Assembly (NCBI GenBank): GCA_016936535.1
Contig: JAFGXP010000017.1
Location: 62,001 to 126,000 of the forward strand
Direction: 5' to 3'
Source: Thiotrichales bacterium
Lineage (GTDB): Bacteria > Pseudomonadota > Gammaproteobacteria > Thiomicrospirales > Thiomicrospiraceae
Length of the DNA: 64,000 nt
Translations under genes and position numbers: made by a program
The notes under the pieces: generated by a model
Database searches by the model: none
What the model saw: only the letters and a program-made list of their open reading frames with translations
Told to the model about the DNA's origin: nothing
Shown: positions 32,022 through 42,709 of the stretch, piece by piece
Layout of the letters: each line of letters starts with the position of its first letter
Position numbering within the stretch: the stretch's first letter is position 1

Positions 32022-32711
32022 ATGTCTCTCAAAACCCCATTGCCCCTTAAACGCATCGCGGTTTTGCTCTCCGGCAACGGCTCCAATCTTCAAGCACTAA
32101 TCGATTATCAAGCTCAAGCGCCGAAGGGCTATCAAATCGTTTTAGTCATCAGTAATAAAGCTCAAGCTTATGGCTTGGAACGAGCTCGCAGAGCGGGTAT
32201 TGCTACCTGTGTTATTGAACACCAACAGTTTCCAGACCGTGCCAGTTTTGACCGTGAAATGCAAACTGTACTCGATGCACATCAGGTTGACTTAGTTGTT
32301 CTCGCCGGTTTTATGCGGATTCTCTCAGCTCCGTTCACCCAGCATTTTTACGGTAGAATGTTGAATATACACCCCTCCTTACTGCCTAAATATCCTGGCC
32401 TCGACACTCACCAACGCGTTCTAGAGGAAGGCGATGCCGAGCACGGTTTAAGCATCCACTTTGTTACTCAAGAGTTAGACGGTGGGCCGATTATTCTGCA
32501 ATCTCGATTGTCGGTGCAAAAGCAAGATACGGCCGCAAGTCTTCAACAAAAAATTCATCAACTCGAACACTGTGCCTACCCACAAGTGGTTCAAGGCATC
32601 TGCCAAGGACTTCTGGAATTGCGACAAGATAAGGTCTACTTTAAACACCAGCCACTAAGCCAACCCCTAGAGCTCTCAGCTCTGGCGCAGGCTCTTAGCG
32701 AAATCGCGTAA
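32022..32711 (+). CDS. purN: Phosphoribosylglycinamide formyltransferase (ORF open from 32004)
   Basis: IAVLLSGNGSNLQALID, LAGFMRILS, NIHPSLLPKYPGLDTH. Confidence 0.95.
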   Translation: MSLKTPLPLKRIAVLLSGNGSNLQALIDYQAQAPKGYQIVLVISNKAQAYGLERARRAGIATCVIEHQQFPDRASFDREMQTVLDAHQVDLVVLAGFMRILSAPFTQHFYGRMLNIHPSLLPKYPGLDTHQRVLEEGDAEHGLSIHFVTQELDGGPIILQSRLSVQKQDTAASLQQKIHQLEHCAYPQVVQGICQGLLELRQDKVYFKHQPLSQPLELSALAQALSEIA

Positions 32712-32732
32712 ATTGATTTGGATGAATGCAGA

Positions 32733-33515
32733 ATGATTCAAGGCGATGTGAAACAAAAAAAGCATAAATTAAGCCGATTATCGTTGCTATTGGGTATGAG
32801 TTTTATTGGCTTTGGCAATGCGTCCACTGCCGCCGAAATATTCAGCCTAGAAGACTTTAATGCCACCTTTAAAGTGAACGCATTTGGCGTAGAACTCGGT
32901 GAGAGTGACCATCAATTACGTTGCCAAATGCAAAACTGCGTGTTAACAACCGACTCCAAACCTAAAGGCATGGTCAGCCTCTTTTTTAAAGAACGCGCGA
33001 AAGAACAGATTCAACTACAGCAAACCCAAGACTCGCTGAGTTGGCAGCGTTACCAAAAAACGCGCTGGCGCAATCCTGAGGACAAGACGCCCAAAGTTAC
33101 GACCTATCAAGCGATTGAGGATCTCACATCGCAACGTAAAATTGTGCAATACCCTGAAAAAAATCGAACTTGGCCTTGGCAAGCCCATCTTTATGACAGT
33201 ACTTCGATTGCCTACGCCATCCAGTGGCATCATTTGCACGGCAGCGATTTCTCTCAACTCAACCTCTGGTTACAATCTTCTCAGCAGCAACACCCCATCC
33301 GCTTTACCGAAATCGCTCAAGCCGAAACGCTGACCTTGGATTATGGTAATGAAACTGCCTTCAAATACCAATTTGGCGATGCGCGTTATACGATAGACTT
33401 ATGGCTATTGGCCAAGCACCGAGCCTTCCCTGGCAAAATTAAGATTCAAGACCATGAGAAAAACAACACGATTGGTTTAGCTCTGCGCCAAGCGCCGAAC
33501 TTTGCTAAGCCTTAA
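32733..33515 (+). CDS. DUF3108-like periplasmic protein (ORF open from 32718)
   Basis: Signal peptide, downstream of pur[16 protein letters not shown]. Confidence 0.72.
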   Translation: MIQGDVKQKKHKLSRLSLLLGMSFIGFGNASTAAEIFSLEDFNATFKVNAFGVELGESDHQLRCQMQNCVLTTDSKPKGMVSLFFKERAKEQIQLQQTQDSLSWQRYQKTRWRNPEDKTPKVTTYQAIEDLTSQRKIVQYPEKNRTWPWQAHLYDSTSIAYAIQWHHLHGSDFSQLNLWLQSSQQQHPIRFTEIAQAETLTLDYGNETAFKYQFGDARYTIDLWLLAKHRAFPGKIKIQDHEKNNTIGLALRQAPNFAKP

Positions 33516-33541
33516 GCCCATCACGAGACCCAAAACCCTCT

Positions 33542-34177
33542 ATGAAACTCAGTGACCGCGACATCATCAAATACCTAAACGCTGGCAAAATTCAGATTGA
33601 CCCCATGCCCCCAGAATCAAAAATCAAAGGCATCAGCGTCGATCTTCGCCTCGACAACAAATTTAGGGTCTTTAACGATCACACCGCCCCCTACATTGAT
33701 CTCAGCGGCCCCCGTGATGAGATGCAACGGATTATGGATACGGTGATGGGTGATGAAATTGAAATTGCCGAAGGTCAAGCGTTCTTTTTGCATCCTGGTG
33801 AACTGGCATTAGCGGCAACCTATGAATCACTTAGCATTCCTGACGACCTGGTCGGCTGGCTTGACGGGCGCTCCAGCTTAGCTCGTCTGGGTCTGATGGT
33901 ACATGTAACCGCACATCGTATTGATCCGGGCTGGCAAGGCCAGATTGTGCTCGAAGTGTTCAACAGCGGTAAATTGCCACTCGCCTTACGCCCAGGAATG
34001 GACATCTGTGCCATTAATTTTGAAACACTTTCCAGCGCTTCAAGCACACCCTACAACAAGCGCCAAGATGCCAAATACCGTAATCAAAAAGGCCCAACCG
34101 CCAGTCGCATCAATCAAGATCCACAAGCGCAGAGCGGTGTAAACCATCCCCCACTAGATCTGCTCAGCGAACGCTAA
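33542..34177 (+). CDS. dcd: dCTP deaminase
   Basis: [52 protein letters not shown]. Confidence 0.95.
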   Translation: MKLSDRDIIKYLNAGKIQIDPMPPESKIKGISVDLRLDNKFRVFNDHTAPYIDLSGPRDEMQRIMDTVMGDEIEIAEGQAFFLHPGELALAATYESLSIPDDLVGWLDGRSSLARLGLMVHVTAHRIDPGWQGQIVLEVFNSGKLPLALRPGMDICAINFETLSSASSTPYNKRQDAKYRNQKGPTASRINQDPQAQSGVNHPPLDLLSER

Positions 34178-34319
34178 GGAACCCCAATACCCTCAGCAAT
34201 AAAATTGCTTCACTGCGGCACGGAAAGCGCTTTACAAAAAGCCGAAAGCCCTGATAATTTGCACGGCGGAATACGGACGCGAAACACACTCTTGCGCTGG
34301 CTTACTTAAGGATTTAAAG

Positions 34320-35363
34320 ATGCATATTGGATTTATGATCGCCGAATGGTCAGAATTGACCCCTTCAAAAAACTCGACCATTTTGGTGATTCGAGAGTGC
34401 TTGCGTCGCGGTCACAAGGTATCAATTCTCTACACGGACAATCTCCGTGTGCTAAACAACGTGGCTTATGGCAATCTGCACCGCATTTTACCAATGGAAA
34501 AAATTCCTGAAAACATTACACAATTCCACAAAAAAGTGGAATTCAAAACCATCAACTCGCCCTTGCACAGCATGGATGCCCTGCTGATTCGTAAAGACCC
34601 GCCAATTGATCCAATTATCTTTAACTTTCTGGACTCCATTAAAAACGAATGTGTCATTATCAACAGTGTTGACGGAGTACGTAAAGCCAACAATAAACTG
34701 TTCACCACGACCTTCAGCGATCCTAAAAACAACTACTTGCCAATTACCCATGTCTCCAAAGACAAAAATGTCATCCGCCAGCTGATTAACGAAATGCCTG
34801 GAGACAAGGTAATCTTAAAACCGTTAGTGGGTTCAGGGGGACACGGCGTCATCGTATTAGAAAAAAATGCCCAATCCAATATCAACTCAATCTTAGATTA
34901 CTATCTAACTGGCAAAGGCGGCAGCAACTATGTGATTATTCAAGAGTATATCGAAGGTGCAGAACAAGGTGATGTCCGGGTTCTTATGCTCAACGGTAAA
35001 TTTCTAGGTGCCTATAATCGACGTCCGCCAGAAGGCGATATTCGCGCTAACATTCAAGTCGGTGGAACCGCGCACAAATACACCATGACCGAGTCCCAGT
35101 TAAAGGTATGCCGTAAAATCGGCCCACGCTTAGCCGCAGACGGTCTCGATTTTGTTGGGGTAGATATGATTGGCGATAAAATTTTAGAAGTGAATGTACT
35201 TAATCCCGGTGGTATCAGTAACATCAATAAGCTGGATAAGGTCAAACTGCAAATTGACGTCGTCAATTTTATCGAAGAAAAGGTTCAGGAAAAGCTGGAG
35301 AAACACGCAGAACTGGAACACCTACTCAAACGCATCAGCGATTTGCGTCAAGTAGAGCATTAA
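34320..35363 (+). CDS. gshB: Glutathione synthetase
   Basis: ATP-grasp; GFMIAEWSELTPSKNSTILVIREC, GSGGHGVIVL, EVNVLNPGGISNIN. Confidence 0.9.
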   Translation: MHIGFMIAEWSELTPSKNSTILVIRECLRRGHKVSILYTDNLRVLNNVAYGNLHRILPMEKIPENITQFHKKVEFKTINSPLHSMDALLIRKDPPIDPIIFNFLDSIKNECVIINSVDGVRKANNKLFTTTFSDPKNNYLPITHVSKDKNVIRQLINEMPGDKVILKPLVGSGGHGVIVLEKNAQSNINSILDYYLTGKGGSNYVIIQEYIEGAEQGDVRVLMLNGKFLGAYNRRPPEGDIRANIQVGGTAHKYTMTESQLKVCRKIGPRLAADGLDFVGVDMIGDKILEVNVLNPGGISNINKLDKVKLQIDVVNFIEEKVQEKLEKHAELEHLLKRISDLRQVEH

Positions 35364-35425
35364 CCCACGCACTTTGCGAGCGAACCCCGCCCCAAAAGCG
35401 GGGCGACGGTCTCAATCTCTTGCGT

Positions 35426-36961
35426 TTAACGCTGCACGGAAAAGGGTTTTAAAAACAGTTTATAACCTGGGTTTTCGCTTTCATTTTCATAGGGATAGCC
35501 TAAGTTTTTTAGATAAACTTCAAACTCCCGCTGCTGCTGCAATGGCACCTGAATCCCCACCAATACTCGGCCATAGGCCGCACCATGATTGCGATAATGA
35601 AACAAGCTGATATTCCACTCTTCGCTCATCAGGGTTAAAAAATTCAACAAGGCTCCAGGTCGTTCTGGAAATTCAAATCGGTACAGCAGTTCATCGTCTA
35701 AACCGTTGGCATGTCCACCAACCATATGCCGCAAATGCAGTTTGGCCATCTCATTATCGGTCATGTCTTCCACCCAATAATGCTGAGCGCGCAACTCCTG
35801 CACAATCGCCTCTCGCTCTGCGCGCCCCCCTTCTGTGCGCACCCCGACAAACACCACCGCATGCTGATCATTGGCATAGCGATAATTAAATTCGGTAATC
35901 GCACGCCGCCGTCCCAACAGCTCACAAAACTGTTTAAAACTGCCCGGGCGCTCATCAATGGTAACGGCAAAAATGGCTTCACGTTTTTCACCCAACTCCG
36001 TGCGCTCCGAAATATGTCTTAATCGGTCGAAATTCATATTGGCGCCCGAAACTATGCAGCCCAGTGCTAAACCACTGAAACTGTATTTTTCCACAAACCG
36101 TTTCATGCCAGCCACCGCCAAAGCACCGGCCGGTTCAGCAATGGCTCGCGTATCTTCAAAAATATCTTTCACCGCAGCACAAATTTCGTCGGTGCTCACG
36201 GTAACCATCTCATCCACACAGGTTTTCGCAATCAAAAAAGGCAATTCGCCCACTTGTGCCACCGCAACGCCATCGGCAAAGAGCCCAACTTGACTGAGCA
36301 CGACCCGTTCATTCTTCGCTAAGGCCTCGGTCATACAGGCCGCATCTTCGGGTTCTACACCAACGACTCGGGTTTTCGGCCAGACCTGTTTAATCACCGC
36401 CGCCACCCCAGCAATCAAACCGCCCCCTCCCACACAGACAAACACTACATCCAACGGGTTTGGATGCTGACGCAAGATTTCCAATGCAATGGTTCCTTGG
36501 CCGGCAATGACGTCTATGTCATCGTAGGGGTGAATAAAAGTCAGACCATTTTGCTGCATCAACTGCTTGGCGTGCTTTGCTGCCTCGTCAAACGAATCGC
36601 CAAACAACACAACCTTTCCGCCCAAACGCTCAACCGCTTTATATTTAATCGGCGGTGTTGTAGTCGGCATCACAATAATCGCCTCTACCCCTAATTTAGC
36701 CGCTGCCAAAGCCACGCCTTGCGCATGATTACCGGCCGACGCTGCAATGACTCCTTTGGCTTTCTGTTCGGGCGTTAGATTAACCATCCGATTGTAAGCA
36801 CCGCGCAATTTAAACGAAAACACCGGCTGTAAATCTTCGCGTTTAAGCCAAACTTGATTTTGAAAACGCTTACTCAACAGAGGCGCTAATTCCAGCGGCG
36901 TCTCTTGGGCAACGTCGTAAACGGGTGCCGTCAATACGCGGCGTAAAATCTGTTCGGGCAT
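35426..36961 (-). CDS. ilvA: Threonine ammonia-lyase, biosynthetic
   Basis: KREDLQPVFSFKLRGAYN, AASAGNHAQGVA, C-terminal ACT-like domains. Confidence 0.95.
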   Translation of the reverse strand: MPEQILRRVLTAPVYDVAQETPLELAPLLSKRFQNQVWLKREDLQPVFSFKLRGAYNRMVNLTPEQKAKGVIAASAGNHAQGVALAAAKLGVEAIIVMPTTTPPIKYKAVERLGGKVVLFGDSFDEAAKHAKQLMQQNGLTFIHPYDDIDVIAGQGTIALEILRQHPNPLDVVFVCVGGGGLIAGVAAVIKQVWPKTRVVGVEPEDAACMTEALAKNERVVLSQVGLFADGVAVAQVGELPFLIAKTCVDEMVTVSTDEICAAVKDIFEDTRAIAEPAGALAVAGMKRFVEKYSFSGLALGCIVSGANMNFDRLRHISERTELGEKREAIFAVTIDERPGSFKQFCELLGRRRAITEFNYRYANDQHAVVFVGVRTEGGRAEREAIVQELRAQHYWVEDMTDNEMAKLHLRHMVGGHANGLDDELLYRFEFPERPGALLNFLTLMSEEWNISLFHYRNHGAAYGRVLVGIQVPLQQQREFEVYLKNLGYPYENESENPGYKLFLKPFSVQR

Positions 36962-37349
36962 GGCACCAATCCTACATTAAGCGAGTGCTGAGTACGTAAA
37001 AACACAGAGTCAGTTCACATGACTTCACCAAGAACATTAGCAAATGTGTTCTGCATTATCTTCGGCATAGACAAGTTCATGGATACACCAAAACCCAGCG
37101 CAACAAAGTTTGGCATTATACCACCGCCCTGCCTCTTGGTAGGATGGAGCGCAGAATTCAGGTATCCAAACTTTTGTAAGCTTTACGCTAGAGTTACGCC
37201 ACTTTCGACAGACTTCACCCGAAGTTTTGTCAGGTTTTCTACGCAAAAAAACCCTAAAATACACGCGGATTTTATGCTTATCCAATGCTAAAAAGACCCA
37301 TAAAAAAAATAAAAAAATTTTTCATTCGCAACGAGGATGCGTTCCTAAA

Positions 37350-39368
37350 ATGGCAAAATCAACTTTTCGTTTCACCCCGCTAACCCACGCCCTCGTGGCG
37401 CTATTCACGCTTCCAGCTGCGACCAATACTTTGGCAAACAGCACTGAAATTGAGGCAGTGACCGTGACAGCAACGTCGCCAGTCCCCGGCTCACCGAACC
37501 AGACACCGGTACCAGAGTTGCAAACGCAAAGCAACAGTGAAACCGGCACGGCACTGCGGCAAATTCCCGGGGTCGATGCGATTCGCATGGGTGGGCATGG
37601 TGTTGATTTATCCATTCGTGGTCAAAGCCTCTCGCAACTCAATATTTTGTTGGATGGCGCAAAAATCGAAGGCGGCTGCCCCAATCGAATGGACCCGCCT
37701 ACCGCCTATGCAGAACTCAGTAGTTATGATTCCATCACCGTGATTAAGGGCGTCGGTACCCTGACACAAGCCGCAGGTGGTACCGGTGGTACGGTCTTAT
37801 TCGAGCGCGCTGTGCCGACCTACCATCCTGAAAAACCCCTGTCTGGTATTATTCAACTTGGTGGCAGTGACAACGGTTTACAACACGATCTAAATGCACG
37901 CGTCCAAGCCGTTGGCGAAAAAGGTTTTATTGTTTTGCAAGGCTCCGAAAAACAAGCCGATAACTATCAGGACGGTAACGGCGATGAAGTGCGTTCCAGT
38001 TATGATAGTTGGCAAGGCCATGTCGATTTAGGCTGGACGCCGAGTGCCAATCACCTGCTCAAATTATCCTATGAGCAAAGCGTAATTGAAGACGCCCTGT
38101 TTCAAGGTGCCGGAATGGATTCGCCAGAATCAGACGGCCGCACCACCCGCTTGCAATACCGTGGTAAAAACCTAACGGATGGACTGGATGCGCTTGAGCT
38201 AGATGTTTATCACTCTGAAGTTGATCATCTTATGGACAACTACTCGCTGCGCCCTCTGAATCCAAATGCAATGAAAATGCTAAACCAAACGGAAGTCAGC
38301 ACCGATGGTCTCAAACTCAAGTTGCGCTCAAACCTAGGGAACACAGCTCTCGAGTACGGCTTGCAGAGTGAAATTATTCAAAAAGTTGCCGATTTAAAAA
38401 ATGGCCAAAACAAAATCGTTTGGCAGATGTGGCCAGAGGTAAAAACCCAAACCAACAGCGTGTTTGCCGAAGCCACCACGCAGCTCAATACAACTCAAAA
38501 ATGGATTTATGGTCTGCGCTACGATCGTTTCACCGCCAAAGCGGACTCTGCGGATCAAAGCAGTGAGACGGGCAACCCGCCACCGGCACAAGTTTATCAA
38601 TCGGTTTATGGCGTGACTCAAACGGATAACCAAGCCAATAAACTCAGCGCCCTTCTCCGCTATGAACAACAGCTCAATGACCATACCGAATTTTTTGCTG
38701 GCATCTCACGGGCTTATCGCTTTGCCGATGCGACGGAACTCTACATCATTAAGGGCAGCAGTTGGACAGGAAACCCTGGTTTAAAACCTGAAGCGCACAA
38801 TCAAGTCGATGTTGGCCTAGCACAATCGTTTCGTGATTTCAGTTGGCAGGCTTCAGCTTATTACGACCGAGTGGATGACTATATCTTGAGTTATCTACAG
38901 GGAAGCAACCAACGTTATGAAAATGTCGATGCCGAACTCTACGGAATCGAATTGAATGCCGAATATCAACTGCTCCCAAATCTAAAAACTGGTTTTAACA
39001 GCCACTTAGCCTATGGAAGTAACCGCACCGACAATCGCTTTTTGGCGAATATGACCCCTTTAAGCGGACAATGGTTTACCCAATATCAAAAGGGTGAAAC
39101 TCAAGCCGGCGCTCGTCTAAACTTTGCTCGCGCTCACAATAATGTGGACACCAATCAAAACGAAGTTGATACCGCTGGCTGGGCAACGCTTGATTTATAC
39201 AGCCAGTTTGGCTTGCACAAACAGGCTACCCTGCTGCTGGGAATCGATAATGTGTTCGATAAGGCCTATCAAAACGCCCTTAACCGAGTCGATCCCCTTA
39301 GCGGCAACCTGTATAAACTCAACGAACCCGGACGCACGGCTTGGGCAAAAGTCAAAGTCACTTTCTAG
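37350..39368 (+). CDS. TonB-dependent copper receptor, OprC/NosA-like (ORF open from 37227)
   Basis: Signal peptide; LDGAKIEGGCPNRMDPPTAYAELSSYDSITVIKG with CxxxM; C-terminal F; next to SCO and PCuAC genes. Confidence 0.88.
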   Translation: MAKSTFRFTPLTHALVALFTLPAATNTLANSTEIEAVTVTATSPVPGSPNQTPVPELQTQSNSETGTALRQIPGVDAIRMGGHGVDLSIRGQSLSQLNILLDGAKIEGGCPNRMDPPTAYAELSSYDSITVIKGVGTLTQAAGGTGGTVLFERAVPTYHPEKPLSGIIQLGGSDNGLQHDLNARVQAVGEKGFIVLQGSEKQADNYQDGNGDEVRSSYDSWQGHVDLGWTPSANHLLKLSYEQSVIEDALFQGAGMDSPESDGRTTRLQYRGKNLTDGLDALELDVYHSEVDHLMDNYSLRPLNPNAMKMLNQTEVSTDGLKLKLRSNLGNTALEYGLQSEIIQKVADLKNGQNKIVWQMWPEVKTQTNSVFAEATTQLNTTQKWIYGLRYDRFTAKADSADQSSETGNPPPAQVYQSVYGVTQTDNQANKLSALLRYEQQLNDHTEFFAGISRAYRFADATELYIIKGSSWTGNPGLKPEAHNQVDVGLAQSFRDFSWQASAYYDRVDDYILSYLQGSNQRYENVDAELYGIELNAEYQLLPNLKTGFNSHLAYGSNRTDNRFLANMTPLSGQWFTQYQKGETQAGARLNFARAHNNVDTNQNEVDTAGWATLDLYSQFGLHKQATLLLGIDNVFDKAYQNALNRVDPLSGNLYKLNEPGRTAWAKVKVTF

Positions 39369-39465
39369 AAAGAGTCTTCACTCCATCGCCCCTTACAATA
39401 ACCAAATGTTTATTTGCACATTTGACTTAGGGGCATTTTCCTCGAACCGTTAAAGTGCTCTATTT

Positions 39466-40077
39466 ATGCGAAACTTCATGACCCCAAAACGAACTCTGGC
39501 GATTATTTTTCTTGGCATGCTGATTGGATTAGCATTCTTATTTGCCCCTCTCAATGCGCCGAACCAAACCGCACAACTGATCAGTCAGCAAGCACCTAAA
39601 GGCGGCGATTTCACTCTACAAGCTTACGATGGCGATCATCGCCTCAGTGACTACAAAGGCAAACTGGTTTTGGTTTACTTCGGCTACACCTACTGCCCAG
39701 ATATTTGCCCGACCAATCTCGGCAACCTCTCGGTCGCCTATCGCCAATTAACCCAGAAACAACGCGACCAGCTGCAAATTCTGTTTATTTCAGTAGACCC
39801 AGAACGCGACACACCTGAGCGGATGAAACAGTATGCCGACTACTTTGAAGCCAACGTGCTTGGGTTAACCGGTACCCCTGCTAACCTAAGCGAAATTTCA
39901 ATGCGCTACGGCGTGGTGTATCACAAGGTTGAAGACCCCAATAACGGGACCAACTACGCAGTAGATCACAGCGCCTTTACCTATGTGGTCGATGCCCAAG
40001 GTCAACTGCAAATGCAACTGCCACACGCCACCACCCCTGAACAATTTATTCAAACCATTCAACGCTATCTTAAGTAG
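39466..40077 (+). CDS. SCO1/SenC family copper chaperone
   Basis: YFGYTYCPDICPTNL, FISVDPERDTPE, VDHSAFTYVVD. Confidence 0.93.
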   Translation: MRNFMTPKRTLAIIFLGMLIGLAFLFAPLNAPNQTAQLISQQAPKGGDFTLQAYDGDHRLSDYKGKLVLVYFGYTYCPDICPTNLGNLSVAYRQLTQKQRDQLQILFISVDPERDTPERMKQYADYFEANVLGLTGTPANLSEISMRYGVVYHKVEDPNNGTNYAVDHSAFTYVVDAQGQLQMQLPHATTPEQFIQTIQRYLK

Positions 40078-40098
40078 CATTTAATCAAGGATACTCCG

Positions 40099-40614
40099 AT
40101 GAAAAAGACCTTTACCGCCATGGCTTTCGCGCTCCTCAGCGCCATGGGCTCTCATGCCGCTTTGGCTTCGCAAGCCGAACAAATTGAAATCGAAAACCCG
40201 TTTGCGCGCGAAGTTCCGCCAATGGCACCGGCTTCTGCCAGCTTTATGCAATTAAATAATCTTTCTGACCAAGCGATTGATCTGGTGCAAGCCTACTCCG
40301 ATGCGGCACAGACCGTTGAATTGCATACCCATACCAACGACGGTGGTGTTATGCGGATGCGTAAGATTGAAAAGATTTCCATTCCTGCAAATGGGATGAC
40401 CGAGCTGAAACCCGGTGGCTTACACATTATGTTGATTAGCCCAACCAAACCCATCAAGGTCGGCGAAACCGTCGAGGTTGAACTCGAATTTGTCGATGGC
40501 AGTCGCAAATTGGTTGCCATGCCGGTGAAGTCCTTTAAAGGCATGAAAATGGGGATGACACCTGCCACCGAGCAGGGAAGCGGTCATCGCTGCGGCAGTG
40601 GCATGCAACCCTAA
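40099..40614 (+). CDS. PCuAC family periplasmic copper chaperone
   Basis: ENPFAREVPPMAPASASFMQLNN, VELHTHTNDGGVMRMR, PGGLHIMLI; extra C-terminal GHRCGSGM. Confidence 0.92.
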   Translation: MKKTFTAMAFALLSAMGSHAALASQAEQIEIENPFAREVPPMAPASASFMQLNNLSDQAIDLVQAYSDAAQTVELHTHTNDGGVMRMRKIEKISIPANGMTELKPGGLHIMLISPTKPIKVGETVEVELEFVDGSRKLVAMPVKSFKGMKMGMTPATEQGSGHRCGSGMQP

Positions 40615-40757
40615 ACGATAAAAGGCGCAGAACAATTTCCGTAAGTGTGACAGTATCTTGGTAATTGTCGATGCGCCCAATAAATAAGCCTTTACTGATA
40701 TTATTCACTTCATTAGAATTGCCAGGCTTAACTCTGCTTTCAATCAAGGAAATAACG

Positions 40758-41237
40758 ATGTCAACAAAACCCCTTATCAGCACCTTTTTTATTTTGGGCG
40801 TTTTGACAGCCAACAGCGCCTTGGCTGCAGAACAACCCCTGCTAAACCGCGATAGCCCATTAGCGGAGAAAAAGACTCTAGATTTGTGCGTTGAATATGC
40901 CAGCCTAGACTCTGATGAAGCGCGCCAAACTTACCTAAAAGAACTGGACTTACGTTCACAGCTCAGTGTGAAAGACCATGAGCTGGTGCCGCAGAAGAAA
41001 GTCGAAAACAGCATGACCGCCTGCGGCATGTATATGAGTAAAGGCAAACCCATGGCCGAGCAATCGCGACAAATTCGTCCGATGACCTTTAAAACCGTAC
41101 ACGTTTATGAAGATATGTATTTTGTTACGCAATCAGGCATGGTGGTTGGCAGCTACGTTCGCGAAGAAGGCGTTATGCCACCGGCGCTTTCGGTTGAAAT
41201 TCCAAAAGTAGAACCTTCTCCAACGCTTAAACCTTAA
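40758..41237 (+). CDS. Hypothetical secreted Met-rich protein near copper genes (ORF open from 40665)
   Basis: Signal peptide MSTKPLISTFFILGVLTANSALA; NSMTACGMYMSKGKPMAEQ. Confidence 0.75.
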   Translation: MSTKPLISTFFILGVLTANSALAAEQPLLNRDSPLAEKKTLDLCVEYASLDSDEARQTYLKELDLRSQLSVKDHELVPQKKVENSMTACGMYMSKGKPMAEQSRQIRPMTFKTVHVYEDMYFVTQSGMVVGSYVREEGVMPPALSVEIPKVEPSPTLKP

Positions 41238-41400
41238 AGTGGGTAAGGATTCTGGGCGTTTCCACTGAACGCCCGACAAAAGTTCACCAAACCGGCTTGC
41301 CCTAGCCGAGCGCTATACATTAAAGAAGGTTTTCATTACAATGAAGGGATTTTTTAAAAATTGGCTTCTTAAGAAAACCGTTAAAACAGGATACTCAACC

Positions 41401-42066
41401 ATGACACAAGACGAGTTGAAATTACAAGTCGCGCAAGCGGCAATTGATTATGTGGTGGCCGACACCATCATTGGCGTAGGCACCGGTTCGACTGCAAACT
41501 TCTTTATTGATGAACTTGCAAAAATCAAAGGTAAAATCAAAGGTACGGTAGCCAGTTCAGAAGCCACCGCACAACGTCTTAAAGGGCACGGTATTCCTGT
41601 TTTTGATCTCAACAGCGTGGACGAAATTTCGGTTTATATTGACGGCGCGGATGAAGCCGATGCCGGTCTAAATTTAATTAAAGGCGGCGGCGGTGCACTG
41701 ACGCGTGAAAAAATCGTTTTAGCGGTTGCCAAAAAGTTTGTCTGTATTGCCGATGAAAGCAAAAAAGTAAAAGTACTAGGCAAGTTCCCACTGCCAATTG
41801 AGGTTATTCCAATGGCACGCAGCTATGTGGCCCGCGAAGTGGTCAAACGCTTTGGTGGAGAACCGGTATTGCGCGACGGCTTTACCACAGATAACGGCAA
41901 TGTGATTCTCGATATTCACGGCTTGCAAATTACAGATCCCGTGGCCATGGAAAACGAACTCAACAGCATTGTTGGCGTTGTGACCAATGGACTTTTTGCC
42001 GCACGAAATGCAGATGTCTTTTTGTGTGGAACGCATCAAGGGGTGCAAACCTTAACCGCGAAATAA
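41401..42066 (+). CDS. rpiA: Ribose-5-phosphate isomerase A (ORF open from 41341)
   Basis: [51 protein letters not shown]. Confidence 0.95.
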   Translation: MTQDELKLQVAQAAIDYVVADTIIGVGTGSTANFFIDELAKIKGKIKGTVASSEATAQRLKGHGIPVFDLNSVDEISVYIDGADEADAGLNLIKGGGGALTREKIVLAVAKKFVCIADESKKVKVLGKFPLPIEVIPMARSYVAREVVKRFGGEPVLRDGFTTDNGNVILDIHGLQITDPVAMENELNSIVGVVTNGLFAARNADVFLCGTHQGVQTLTAK

Positions 42067-42112
42067 GCGATTTTCACCCCCCTGTAATTCAGGCCCGATT
42101 AAGGAGTCACGC

Positions 42113-42619
42113 ATGCAGAACATTGGCAGTAAATTATTTGGTGGTTTAGTGGTCTTGCTTTTGGGCGCCTTGCTCTATGTTACGGTGTTTTCCGACGGCT
42201 TAGGTAAGGGCCCCGAAATCAAAATCACCAATACACAAGGCCAAGAGTTTGTGTTGAGCAAACCACAGAAACCAGTGTTGGTCAATTTTTGGGCAACCAC
42301 CTGTCCGGGCTGCATCGAGAAGATGCCAGCGCTTGCCAAAATGAAGCAAGAGTTAGGCGATCGTTTTGAATTGGTTGCGGTTTCTATGGAATATGACCCT
42401 CAAGCGCAGGTGCAAAAATTCATTCAAGCCAACCCCTATCCTTTTGTTTTTGTGATGGATCAGCAGGGCAAAATTGCAGAAGGTTTCGGTGAAGTGCTAC
42501 TGACACCGACTACCTTTTTAGTAGCTCCGAACGGCAAAATTGTTTACAAAAAAATTGGTGAAATGGACTTTAATCAGGTCTCAGATTTGATTCAAAAAAT
42601 GAGTCCGCAATTCCAATAG
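42113..42619 (+). CDS. TlpA-like membrane-anchored thioredoxin
   Basis: N-terminal TM; VNFWATTCPGCIEKMPAL; LTPTTFLVAPNGKI. Confidence 0.9.
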   Translation: MQNIGSKLFGGLVVLLLGALLYVTVFSDGLGKGPEIKITNTQGQEFVLSKPQKPVLVNFWATTCPGCIEKMPALAKMKQELGDRFELVAVSMEYDPQAQVQKFIQANPYPFVFVMDQQGKIAEGFGEVLLTPTTFLVAPNGKIVYKKIGEMDFNQVSDLIQKMSPQFQ

Positions 42620-42641
42620 AAGCGATTCTTAGCCGATTGCA

Positions 42642-42664
42642 AAGCCTCGATTCGAGGCTTTTTT
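42642..42664 (+). terminator. Intrinsic terminator after tlpA-like gene
   Basis: AAGCCTCG-AT-TCGAGGCTT-TTTT. Confidence 0.8.
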
Positions 42665-42709
42665 ATTATCTTTTTTTGTACACCCGCTTTCTGCCAGGAG
42701 CCAACTTTT

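Noticed and set aside
35385-35405. CGCCCC...GGGGCG hairpin between gshB and ilvA
   Set aside because: No U tract on either strand; not confident enough to call a terminator.
42620-42709. Possible TPP riboswitch upstream of thiE
   Set aside because: Only 90 bp, mostly occupied by the preceding terminator; no CTGAGA/THI-box sequence.
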